Source: Paenibacillus puerhi (GTDB taxonomy: Bacteria > Bacillota > Bacilli > Paenibacillales > NBRC-103111). From it: a stretch of 64,000 nucleotides of DNA. The notes under the pieces were generated by a model, which made no database searches, was not told the origin of the DNA, and saw nothing but the letters and a program-made list of their open reading frames with translations. Made by a program: the position numbers and the translations under genes. Positions within the stretch are counted from its first letter, which is position 1; each line of letters starts with the position of its first letter. Below, piece after piece: positions 34,686-42,936 of the stretch. The DNA lies in the NCBI RefSeq assembly GCF_009846885.1, contig NZ_WUWM01000004.1, forward strand, positions 124,001-188,000, read 5' to 3'.

Positions 34686-35663
34686 TTACAGGCGCTTCAG
34701 CTTGACCGGACGGCCGGACGCCGCCGATTCGAGCGCCGCGCAGGTAACCTGCTGCGTACGCAGGGCATCGGCGTAGTCCGATCGTATGCGAGACGTATCT
34801 CCCGTTCGCAGCGCATGCACAAACGCCTCGGTCTCGGCGGCATACGGATTAGTAGGATCGGTCACCTGCTCGCGGCCTTCCGTCGTGGCGATTTCCAGCC
34901 TCTCCTGCGTCCAGTCCAGCATGCCCCGGCCCGTATACAGCGTCAGCCCGGCCCGGTGAACACCGGAAGGAAGCGCGCACGTATTGATGATGCTGGCTAC
35001 AGCGCCCGAGGCCAGCTTAAGCGTGACCGATCCGACATCCGGCACCCCGACGCCCTCGTACTGCTCATGCACAACGCGGTTTCCGTACGCTGCATATACC
35101 TCCTCGACCTCCCCTGCCGTGTAGCGGAGAAGATCGACGATATGGGTCGTCTGCTCGATAAATTGACCGCCCGATCCGTCCTGTCTCCGCCACCAGGAAA
35201 CCTGCGGCATGCCGCCCGACCATTCGCCCGCCGCCATGGCCACCGTCTGCCCCTCCAGCTCTGCTTTCATCCGGTCCACCGTTGCCTTGTACCGGAAGTG
35301 ATAGCCCACCGAGGTCACCAGCTGTTTATGGCGGATCGACTGCTCGAGCGCAATCGGCAGCTCCAGACCGAGCGCGATCGGCTTCTCGACGAGGAAGGGA
35401 ATACCGCGGGCGATAAGCTCCCGCTCGATCTCCCCATGAGCCATAGGAGGCACGCAGATGTACACGGCATCCAATCGTTCGGACTCCAGCATCTGCAGCA
35501 GACTGCTGTACCCCTTCGCACCGGGATAGGCGGAAGCCAGCTTCTCCGCCTTCTCCCGGCTTGTCCCGCAGATCGCTTGCAGCCGTACGCCTTCGGTTTG
35601 CGCAAGCAGATCCGCATGAACGCCGCTGAACCAACCGGTCCCGATAATTCCTATTTGTAACAT
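34686..35663 (-). CDS. Gfo/Idh/MocA-family NAD(P)-dependent oxidoreductase
   Basis: A 325-residue sugar or polyol dehydrogenase. The Rossmann motif is IGIIGTGWFSGVHADLL, the catalytic-lysine motif FLVEKPIALGLE, and the later block WWRRQDGSGGQFIEQTTHIVDLLRY contains the G..D/H catalytic pattern (here IEQTTHIVD). Family members oxidise hydroxyls of sugars, inositols or amino sugars. Only RAGGGAG-like sequence right before the ATG and AGGTGG ten bases upstream are available for ribosome binding. Divergent from the GHKL kinase, at the edge of the carbohydrate neighbourhood. Confidence 0.87.
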   Translation of the reverse strand: MLQIGIIGTGWFSGVHADLLAQTEGVRLQAICGTSREKAEKLASAYPGAKGYSSLLQMLESERLDAVYICVPPMAHGEIERELIARGIPFLVEKPIALGLELPIALEQSIRHKQLVTSVGYHFRYKATVDRMKAELEGQTVAMAAGEWSGGMPQVSWWRRQDGSGGQFIEQTTHIVDLLRYTAGEVEEVYAAYGNRVVHEQYEGVGVPDVGSVTLKLASGAVASIINTCALPSGVHRAGLTLYTGRGMLDWTQERLEIATTEGREQVTDPTNPYAAETEAFVHALRTGDTSRIRSDYADALRTQQVTCAALESAASGRPVKLKRL

Positions 35664-35718
35664 TCTCCCTCGCCACCTATCGGTTTTCTTTCCATTGTAT
35701 ATGATATGATAGAGGAAA

Positions 35719-35732
35719 TGAAAGCGTTATGC
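35719..35732 (+). promoter_or_regulatory. Candidate CcpA (cre) site before the GHKL kinase
   Basis: TGAAAGCGTTATGC fits the cre pattern TGWAARCGYTWNCW at 12 of 14 positions. It sits just after TATGAT -10-like boxes (35700-35710), where bound CcpA would repress. Chance matches are common, so this is only a candidate. Confidence 0.3.
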
Positions 35733-35756
35733 GGTAAGGAAGGTGTATCATCAGAC

Positions 35757-37514
35757 ATGAGTCAGAACGCAAAATTTTTATGGATTGCAGTAGGTATCGT
35801 GCTCGTCATCTCAGCGAATATCCTGCTCTATTTCAACTTGACCAAAAATACGCTTAAAGCCAACCACCAGCGGGAGCTTCGCTCCATCGAGGCCCAGATC
35901 GAGCTGTTGGTCGAGCAGTCGCGCAGCGGCTCCAAGCTGTTCGAAGACATGATCGGGGAGAAGCTGCGCATGGCCTCTATAGCCGCCGAGTACGCCCTGC
36001 CCGCCGATGTGGAGAAGGTCACTGAGCAGCAGCTGCTTCAGCTGAAAGAGGAATTGATGCTGCATCACCTCACGCTGATGAAAAAAACCGATGATGATAT
36101 CATTCTGTACAAATCAACCAGCCCGCGTGAGGTCGGTCTCGGGACCAAGCATTGGGGGATCTGGCACACAGCCTTCCAGGAGCTGCTCGACAAGCGGTTC
36201 GTTACGATGAAATGGGGCCAGTCGCTGCCGAACTATTGGTCCGGCCCATATGAAATCGCCACTTCGGATACCAAGGATATCGTCAAGTGGGGCTACTATT
36301 ATAGCGGTAAAACCAACTATATCATCGATCCCTACGTGGACAATGCAGCCTTCAATCAATATCAGAAGGTAACGGGACTGGACGCCGTTATGGACATTAC
36401 TTTGAAGACCTATCCTTTCCTCGTGGAGATTGCGGGCATTAATCCCATGACCTTCGCCAACGAGAAAACTTGGGTGACCGAAAACGGCGAGCTGCTCGAC
36501 CCGTTGACGCACCGTGCCATCTTTTTCGGAGATTATACGTATAAAAATATCGATAAGGATAAGGAGTACATCAAGCTGGCTATCCGCACGCGCCAACCGG
36601 TTTCCTATGTGGAGACGATCGGGGGAAAGCGGGTAGAGAAATCGTTCTTTGCGATCCAGAGCAGCACGCTGGATGTCGTCAGAGCCTGGGAAGAGCATCC
36701 CGACCCGAGCCTCCAAGGCTTTTATGTGCTGAATCTGACAAGTGATGTAGGGCTTATAGAGGCGACGCTCAATAAGCAGTTCCGGACCGTTATGGCGGTG
36801 GTAGCCGTCATTACGCTGCTTAGCCTTTTGTTCGTGTTTATCCTGATCCGCCGCATATCCCTGGCTCGCGACAAGGCCATTCAATTGACCAGCGAGACGT
36901 ATACGGAAGAGTTCAATCAGATGTATCTCGACTTCCGGGGACAGCGGCATGACTTTCTGAATCATGTCAGCGTCATTCATTCCTTTGTCGAGCTGGGCAA
37001 GCATCGGGAGCTGCTCGACTACACCAACATGCTTGTAGGCGATATACGGGCCATTAATGATATCGTCGAGATCGGCCAGCCCGAATTCGCAGCCGTTATC
37101 CAGGCGAAGACTCTAGCTGCCACCAACAAAAAAATTCGCTTCTCGCATGATATCGAGATCCCGCACAAGGTGCTTCCCGGTACCAAGGCATTCGACATGG
37201 TTCGTATTCTCGGGAATTTAATCGACAATGCCTTCGAAGAGACGCTTCGTCTGCCTGCGGAAGAGCGCTGGGTGACCTGCAACGGCTGGATCGAGGGAGG
37301 CAGCGTGCACTTCAAGGTGGTGAATCCCATGTCGAAGCATGTCGCAAATCAAACAAAGAGCGAGGTATTCGAGAGCGGATACACGACTAAGGAGAATCAT
37401 TCCGGACTCGGGCTCTGGATCAGCAATAAGCTTATCCAAAAAAATCGCGGGGATATTGAGGTTTTTATGGGTGAAGAGCAGTTCACCATACTGGTGAAAA
37501 TGCCAATCCTTTGA
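35757..37514 (+). CDS. GHKL-type sensor histidine kinase with Spo0B-like H box
   Basis: A membrane sensor of 585 residues. TM1 is about 8-28, a large extracellular sensor spans about 30-340 and TM2 about 343-365. The phosphoryl site is RHDFLNHVSVI, the Spo0B/CitA/AgrC-type helix, and the ATPase has DNAFEETLR (N box), and GYTTKENHSGLGLWIS (G2 box). Kinases of this class partner with LytTR- or CitB-type regulators; a LytTR regulator lies close by. The sensor has no cysteine- or metal-type signature and its ligand is unknown; proximity to sugar genes hints at a carbohydrate. The ATG at 35757 has AGGAAGG 13 bases upstream, so the start is not firm. Confidence 0.87.
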   Translation: MSQNAKFLWIAVGIVLVISANILLYFNLTKNTLKANHQRELRSIEAQIELLVEQSRSGSKLFEDMIGEKLRMASIAAEYALPADVEKVTEQQLLQLKEELMLHHLTLMKKTDDDIILYKSTSPREVGLGTKHWGIWHTAFQELLDKRFVTMKWGQSLPNYWSGPYEIATSDTKDIVKWGYYYSGKTNYIIDPYVDNAAFNQYQKVTGLDAVMDITLKTYPFLVEIAGINPMTFANEKTWVTENGELLDPLTHRAIFFGDYTYKNIDKDKEYIKLAIRTRQPVSYVETIGGKRVEKSFFAIQSSTLDVVRAWEEHPDPSLQGFYVLNLTSDVGLIEATLNKQFRTVMAVVAVITLLSLLFVFILIRRISLARDKAIQLTSETYTEEFNQMYLDFRGQRHDFLNHVSVIHSFVELGKHRELLDYTNMLVGDIRAINDIVEIGQPEFAAVIQAKTLAATNKKIRFSHDIEIPHKVLPGTKAFDMVRILGNLIDNAFEETLRLPAEERWVTCNGWIEGGSVHFKVVNPMSKHVANQTKSEVFESGYTTKENHSGLGLWISNKLIQKNRGDIEVFMGEEQFTILVKMPIL

Positions 37515-37665
37515 AAAAGCAACATTAATATTTATTTTTCGACATTTTTTTTACCGATCAAGCACGAAAATAAACCAATCAGCACATCTCGTCTCCCTCT
37601 GATATGGCGTCCTTTATAATAGACATATGTTTAGTCAGGATTTCGTCACGATGAAGGAGACAGAT

Positions 37666-38439
37666 ATGATGCCCAGACAAATCGTAATCGTGGATGATCA
37701 ATCGGAAGTTGCCGAGACGCTGCAAGCCGCGCTCCCTCAAGACCGCTTTGCCCTTACCCTGTTCCGTTCAACGGCGGAGATGCAGAACCATCTGCCCCGG
37801 CTGAGGCCCGATATGTTCTTGATCTCGCGGAACAACTCCGTATCGGACGGGATCCGTACGGCGCGCTACATCCGGTCCAAGCTTAAGCTGATTCAGCCTG
37901 TCATCTTGTACGGAGATTGCCAGGAGGAAGCGGATATCATCTCCGGCCTTGAAGCCGGCGCTGACGATTATATCCCAAGAAGCTCCAGCACCGGTCAAGT
38001 AGTCGCCCGTATCCAGGCGCATCTCCGCCGCAGCGACGGTTTTCACGGCGCCAAGGGCTTTGTACGCAGCCGAACGGCCCGCGGCCTCGAAATTGACCTG
38101 GCCACCCGATCGACCTGGGTCGACGGCATCTTTATTCCCCTATCGGTCAAGGAGTTCGATCTCCTGTACTATCTGATCCAAGCGTCAGGCCGGGTAGTCG
38201 CCCTGGAAGAATTGTTCAAGCTGGGCTGGGGCACGGTCAGCTATGGAGACACGCGTACCGTGCTGGTCCATATCAGCAACCTGCGCAAGAAGCTCCGCGG
38301 CTCCTTAGCAGACTGCCCGTACATCATCACGGTTCGCGGCATCGGTTATATGTTTAACAGCAAAGCCCTTTTTACCGATCATTCTCCCCCTTGGAGCCGT
38401 CAAAGAATAGCTGCCGCTCAAGCCATTTCCTCCGTCTAA
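37666..38439 (+). CDS. Response-regulator-like winged-helix protein lacking the phospho-acceptor
   Basis: A 257-residue protein with the fold of an OmpR-type regulator. The receiver keeps the acidic pair (IVIVDDQ) and GADDY, but the usual Asp is a Ser (MFLISRNNSVSDG, Ser54), the Thr/Ser switch is a Gly (VILYGDC) and the conserved Lys-Pro is Arg-Ser (YIPRSSS). It therefore should not be phosphorylated in the usual way. The C-terminal winged helix is intact (LEIDLATRSTWVDG to ITVRGIGYMFN). AAGGAG lies six bases before the ATG at 37666 and nine before the one at 37669. A perfect TATAAT at 37616-37621 may be its -10 box. Its stop overlaps the stop of the convergent LytTR gene by four bases. Confidence 0.87.
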   Translation: MMPRQIVIVDDQSEVAETLQAALPQDRFALTLFRSTAEMQNHLPRLRPDMFLISRNNSVSDGIRTARYIRSKLKLIQPVILYGDCQEEADIISGLEAGADDYIPRSSSTGQVVARIQAHLRRSDGFHGAKGFVRSRTARGLEIDLATRSTWVDGIFIPLSVKEFDLLYYLIQASGRVVALEELFKLGWGTVSYGDTRTVLVHISNLRKKLRGSLADCPYIITVRGIGYMFNSKALFTDHSPPWSRQRIAAAQAISSV

Positions 38440-39194
38440 CCCTTAATCCGGTTGTATATCCGTTCGAATTCCTTGCGCTTGCGGCGCGATAAATCTATTT
38501 CCGTGTTGCGATAGGTAAGCTTAATCGTATAGGTAGCGAAGAAATCAGTGCTGGCATAGACAGAATCGATATACTTCAAGTTAACGAGCTGCGATTTATT
38601 CGGATAAAAGATAAGCTCCGAGCATTGATCCTGAATCTCGGATAAGGAGGACCGGGTCACGATCGGGTCCTCCCCCGCCACATGAACCTGCACCTTCCTC
38701 TCAGCCTTGCACCGCTCCGCAAAAATCAGCTTATTCTCATTAATAAAAATCGGCTTATGATTGGACTTGATCTCGATAATCCTAGCATCAGACGGGCCGC
38801 CGGCTTGTGCCAGATCCCGTTCGAAGGCTTTGGCCGCCTTCTCCACCGCAGCAGCCAGACGGTCGAAGGTTACCGGCTTCGTCACGAATCCGATGACGTT
38901 TAATTCATAGCCGGCAAGCAGGAGACTGGAATCCTTCGTGCCGGATACCAGGATCAGATAGGGAGTTAACCCATGCTCCCCAAGACTTTTGTAGGCCGTA
39001 ATCCCGTCTATCTCCTTCAGGCCGATATCCATCAGCACCAGGTCAGGCCTGAGCTTCAGACAATCCTCTATAAACCACTTGCCCGAGCCCACGGAACTGA
39101 GCACGTGCAAGCCTAGCCGCTTGGCATACAGGACCAGCTTCTCCCGATCCGGCTCCTGATCCTCCGCAATGATTACCGTAAGCGCACGCGTCAT
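38436..39194 (-). CDS. LytTR-family response regulator
   Basis: A 252-residue regulator: receiver (AEDQEPDREK, Asp56 in LVLMDIGLKEIDG, Lys in FVTKPVTFDR) and a C-terminal LytTR DNA-binding domain (about 145-250) containing the FFATYTIKLTYRN and FYPNKSQLVNLKYIDSV blocks. LytTR regulators usually pair with GHKL kinases such as AgrC or LytS, so the kinase at 35757 is the natural partner even though the gene runs the opposite way. GGGGGAAAAAG precedes the ATG. Confidence 0.88.
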   Translation of the reverse strand: MTRALTVIIAEDQEPDREKLVLYAKRLGLHVLSSVGSGKWFIEDCLKLRPDLVLMDIGLKEIDGITAYKSLGEHGLTPYLILVSGTKDSSLLLAGYELNVIGFVTKPVTFDRLAAAVEKAAKAFERDLAQAGGPSDARIIEIKSNHKPIFINENKLIFAERCKAERKVQVHVAGEDPIVTRSSLSEIQDQCSELIFYPNKSQLVNLKYIDSVYASTDFFATYTIKLTYRNTEIDLSRRKRKEFERIYNRIKG

Positions 39195-39544
39195 CTTTTT
39201 CCCCCTCCCCGTTCGTTTCTTATTCCCTCTAACGTCTTACGTCCCAACCTCCAAACCGTTCCGCTCTCCCCTTTCTCCCCATCCTATCATGATCGTGCCC
39301 GCCTCCGTATCAGACAATAATTGTGATCCCTTCCCTTGGCCGGTCCAGCACTCCGAGGCCGGCCTATATGGAAGGCAGGTCCCTCCGTACATAGCTTCGG
39401 ACAGATTTTGTTCTGCGCCGATTCATATCATTTGTCAGTATGATGCTGAACAAAACGGCTCCTATAATGGGACTATCCGAATCGCAGCGGTTAAAGACGG
39501 TGCCGGTTCGATACCATACCAAACCCAATTGGAGGCTGACACTC
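39195..39544. other. Intergenic region between LytTR regulator and PhyH gene
   Basis: No gene seen. TATAAT at 39463-39468 is a likely -10 box for the PhyH gene, without a good -35. TTGGAGG before 39545 is its ribosome binding site. A LytTR site could lie here but I did not identify a clear pair. Confidence 0.35.
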
Positions 39545-40381
39545 ATGGACAAATCATGCTTGCAGTATTCACTGACCGAAGAGGAGCGCCGAACGTTTAA
39601 TGAAACCGGCTATCTGATTCTGGAGAACATTCTTTCCCCGGAGCAGGTTGCCGCGCTCACCAAGGAAGTCGACGCTATCTATGAGAGAAAGATAAGCGAA
39701 GGACACGATACAAAAAAAGCGATGTTTCATCCTAATTTTATCCCCGATCACCCTTTATTCCTCGATCTGGTGGATTACGAGAAGGTGCTGCCTAAGGTAT
39801 GGGGCATTCTCGGCTGGAATATCTACTTGTATCATTGTCATATGATCGTAACGCCTCCTACGGGATTGGAGAAAAACGATAAAACGTTCGGCTGGCATCA
39901 GGACAGCGGCCGGATGAACAGGGAGATGGAGTCGCACCCTCGACCACGCGTTTCCTTAAAAGTCGCCTACTTCTTATCGGATATATCCGAAGCGGGCCGC
40001 GGAAACTTTTACATCGTCCCGAACAGTCATCTGAAAGACGATGACATCGTCGTTCCCGATGGTCAAGGGCAGCCTGATGGCGCGATCCCCGTCAAGGTGA
40101 AGCCCGGCACAGCCGTTTTCTTCGACCGCAGATTATGGCATGCCGCAAGTCCCAACTGGTCTGATATTACGCGCAAAGTACTCTTCTACGGATATGGATA
40201 CCGCTGGATTCGTACGAAGGACGACATGACGGTAAGCGATCTGTGGGAGGGCAGCTCCCCGATCCGCAAGCAGCTGCTGGGAGCCGGCAAAAACGCCGAC
40301 AGCTACTATACGCCTACGGATGCCGATGTGCCGCTCCGTACCTGGCTGCAGGAGCATGCCCCGGAACTGGCGAAGTGGTAA
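39545..40381 (+). CDS. Phytanoyl-CoA dioxygenase (PhyH) family protein
   Basis: A non-haem Fe(II)/2-oxoglutarate-dependent dioxygenase of 278 residues. The iron-binding HxD is in FGWHQDSGRM and the distal His in FFDRRLWHAASPNWS; a downstream Arg in RKVLFYGYGYRW should bind 2-oxoglutarate. LSDISEAGRGNFYIVPNSH is the typical jelly-roll strand. PhyH proteins hydroxylate aliphatic or small-molecule substrates; the substrate is not known here. GGAGG lies ten bases before the ATG. Confidence 0.88.
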   Translation: MDKSCLQYSLTEEERRTFNETGYLILENILSPEQVAALTKEVDAIYERKISEGHDTKKAMFHPNFIPDHPLFLDLVDYEKVLPKVWGILGWNIYLYHCHMIVTPPTGLEKNDKTFGWHQDSGRMNREMESHPRPRVSLKVAYFLSDISEAGRGNFYIVPNSHLKDDDIVVPDGQGQPDGAIPVKVKPGTAVFFDRRLWHAASPNWSDITRKVLFYGYGYRWIRTKDDMTVSDLWEGSSPIRKQLLGAGKNADSYYTPTDADVPLRTWLQEHAPELAKW

Positions 40382-40471
40382 CGGCTTATGTGCGGCGCCA
40401 GGACGGCTTGCGGGAGCTCGCTTACTTGTCTGTCATGCTCTCATGGTCAAAAACTGAACCGGGATGTGTTC

Positions 40472-40945
40472 ATGGTGGAAAAAGATTACGACTTGCTGCT
40501 GGATCAGCTGCTGCAAGAGGAGCATGAGCTTCAATTCACCCAATTCACCAATAAAATGGCTTTCGATATCGGGACCCGGATCGTGCATAAGGCGGAGGCT
40601 GACGGAAAATCGATACTCGTCGATATTGAAAGAAACGGGCAGCGTCTGTTCCACGTCGCGATGGAGGGCAAATCCCTTAACAACGCCCAATGGGTAACCC
40701 GAAAAAATAATGTCGTCCGGCAATTCGGTCATAGTTCTTATTATATAGCCAACTTGCTGAAATCCAAGAAAACGACGATGATGGAATGGGCTTTTCTGGA
40801 TCCGAATGAATACGCAGCAGTCGGCGGAGCCTTCCCCATCCTGGTTAGACAGGTCGGCATCATCGGCACGGTTACCGTGTCCGGCCTCCCGCAGGAAGAG
40901 GACCATCGCCTGGTGACTACTGTACTTAAAGAATTTGTGAGCTGA
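40472..40945 (+). CDS. UPF0303 / heme-degrading-domain (GlcG-like) family protein
   Basis: A 157-residue protein of the UPF0303 family. Conserved blocks are DIGTRIVHKAEADGKSILVDIERNG, the WVTRKNNVVRQFGHSSYYI region and PILVRQVGIIGTVTVSGLPQEEDH. The fold is shared with GlcG/HbpS, of which a few bind haem; no enzymatic role is established for UPF0303. The initiator ATG has only a weak GGGATG upstream, so it may be translated from the upstream PhyH message. The gene lies 90 bases after PhyH. Confidence 0.75.
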   Translation: MVEKDYDLLLDQLLQEEHELQFTQFTNKMAFDIGTRIVHKAEADGKSILVDIERNGQRLFHVAMEGKSLNNAQWVTRKNNVVRQFGHSSYYIANLLKSKKTTMMEWAFLDPNEYAAVGGAFPILVRQVGIIGTVTVSGLPQEEDHRLVTTVLKEFVS

Positions 40946-41057
40946 TCAATCAGCAGGGGTGGCATTGGGATAGCAGATCGGCTCCAGGCAGGCTGCTATC
41001 CTAATCCCCCGGGCTTGCGGGAGATCAGCCCCATCCCGTCAGAATGGAGGTGGAATA

Positions 41058-42011
41058 TTGCAGCAAACGAATATAATCACCCATACCAAGTCCAAGACTG
41101 GACGCCGCTCCCGGCTTTGGACCGCTATGCGGCAATACAAATACATGTATGCGCTTGCATTGCCGGGTATCCTGTTTTTTATCCTGTTCAAGTTTGTCCC
41201 GATGTGGGGACTGCTGCTCGCCTTTAAGGAATACAATCCGTACAGCGGGTTCAGCGGCAGCGAATGGGTCGGCTTCGCGCACTTCAGAGAGCTGTTCGCC
41301 GACGTCAACTTTTATGTGATGCTGCGCAATACGTTCGCTATTAACTTGTTCGGTCTTGTCCTGATGTTTCCTGTTCCGATCCTGCTTGCTCTGATGTTAA
41401 ACGAAGTCAGGCATGAGGTATTCAAGAAATTCAACCAATCCATCGTATACCTGCCTCACTTCCTGTCATGGGTCGTCGTTGTCAGCATGACCTTCTTTAT
41501 TCTCTCCTCGGATGTCGGGATCATCAATAAGCTATTGATCGACCTTGGACTGGAAACCATCGCTTTTTTATCGGAACCGAAGTACTTCTGGGGTCTCATC
41601 ACCCTGCAGAACATGTGGAAGGAAGCGGGCTGGGGTACGATTATCTTCCTCGCGGCGATGGCGGGCGTCGACCCGCAGCGCTACGAAGCGGCCGTCGTGG
41701 ACGGTGCCAGCCGTATGAGACAAATCTGGCATATTACGCTTCCGGCGATCCGCCCGACGATAATGATATTGCTGATCCTGAGGCTCGGCCATATGGCCGA
41801 TGTCGGCTTCGAGCAAATTCTGCTGATGATTAACCCCCTTGTCCTCTCCGTAGGCGAGGTGTTCGATACGTATGCTTACACGCACGGCATCTTGAAGGGC
41901 CAGATCAGCGTAGGGGTTACGGTAGGCATGTTCAAGGGCGTGGTCGGTCTGATCCTGGTACTGGCCGCCAACTATACGGTGAAGAAAATGGGACAGGAAG
42001 GGATTTACTAG
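41058..42011 (+). CDS. Sugar ABC transporter permease, LplB type
   Basis: A six-helix inner-membrane permease of 317 residues. MYALALPGILFFILFKFVPMWGLLLAFKEYNP and the C-terminal EAA loop YEAAVVDGASRMRQIWHITLPAI mark the LplB branch of carbohydrate permeases. It pairs with the YtcP-type permease 14 bases downstream and a lipoprotein. No ATPase gene is present, as usual for this branch, which shares a general MsmX/UgpC ATPase. The start is TTG with GGAGGTG eight bases upstream. Confidence 0.9.
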   Translation: MQQTNIITHTKSKTGRRSRLWTAMRQYKYMYALALPGILFFILFKFVPMWGLLLAFKEYNPYSGFSGSEWVGFAHFRELFADVNFYVMLRNTFAINLFGLVLMFPVPILLALMLNEVRHEVFKKFNQSIVYLPHFLSWVVVVSMTFFILSSDVGIINKLLIDLGLETIAFLSEPKYFWGLITLQNMWKEAGWGTIIFLAAMAGVDPQRYEAAVVDGASRMRQIWHITLPAIRPTIMILLILRLGHMADVGFEQILLMINPLVLSVGEVFDTYAYTHGILKGQISVGVTVGMFKGVVGLILVLAANYTVKKMGQEGIY

Positions 42012-42025
42012 AAAGGAGATGACTT

Positions 42026-42907
42026 ATGAGCTTCGTCGCCACCAAGAAAATGACCCCGTTCGACTGGACCAATTACACGCTTTTGACTATCATCTCGTTG
42101 ATCTGCGTCTTTCCTTTTCTCTATGTATTCAGCGTTTCCTTTACCGATCCGGACGTGTATGTGCCCCTTAAATTTTATGTTTTCCCCGATCAATGGTCGC
42201 TGGCCTCCTACAACTATTTATTGTCCACCAACAGCTTCCTGAACGCTCTGAAAAATACGGTGTTCATTACCGTGATCGGTACGGCGTTGAATCTGGTCGT
42301 CTCCTTCACCTTGGCGTATACGCTTACCAAGAAGCTGATGCCGGGACGCAACCTGATGATGAGTGCCGTCGTATTTACGCTCGTGTTCAATGCCGGTATC
42401 GTGCCGGGCTATATCCTCATTAAACAATTGGGCTTGATCAACTCGCTCTGGAGCCTGATCTGGCCCAGCCTGACGAATGCCTGGAGCTTGATCGTCATCA
42501 AAAGCTTTTTTGAGTCGCTGCCTGCCGAGCTGGAGGATGCGGCCCGGATCGACGGCTGCTCCGATATGGGGGTGTTCTTAAAAATAGTCATCCCATTATC
42601 CATGCCCGCGATAGCGGCGTTCACTCTCTTCTTCGCCGTCTCGTATTGGAACACCTACTTTAATGCCCTGATTTATTTGTCCGATTCCAAAAAATGGACG
42701 CTGCAGGTGCTGATCAAGACACTGGTCATCGATTCCGACTCCAACGGCGTCGGGCAGGCTGGGGCCGGGGGCGATGCCCGAGCCGTGCCCCAGGAAACGA
42801 TCCGAATGGCCTCCATCATGCTGGCCATGGTCCCTATCCTGGTCGTGTATCCGTTTCTGCAAAAGCATTTTGCCAAAGGCGTTATGCTTGGCTCTGTCAA
42901 AGGCTAA
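42026..42907 (+). CDS. Sugar ABC transporter permease, YtcP type
   Basis: The second permease, 293 residues with six membrane helices. The coupling EAA loop reads LEDAARIDGCSDMGVFLKIVIPLSMP, and PLKFYVFPDQWSLASYNYLLSTNSFLNALKNT is typical of YtcP proteins. It forms a heterodimer with the LplB-type permease. AAAGGAG precedes the ATG. Confidence 0.9.
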   Translation: MSFVATKKMTPFDWTNYTLLTIISLICVFPFLYVFSVSFTDPDVYVPLKFYVFPDQWSLASYNYLLSTNSFLNALKNTVFITVIGTALNLVVSFTLAYTLTKKLMPGRNLMMSAVVFTLVFNAGIVPGYILIKQLGLINSLWSLIWPSLTNAWSLIVIKSFFESLPAELEDAARIDGCSDMGVFLKIVIPLSMPAIAAFTLFFAVSYWNTYFNALIYLSDSKKWTLQVLIKTLVIDSDSNGVGQAGAGGDARAVPQETIRMASIMLAMVPILVVYPFLQKHFAKGVMLGSVKG

Positions 42908-42936
42908 CGACTCATTCACAAGGAGGATAACAAGTT

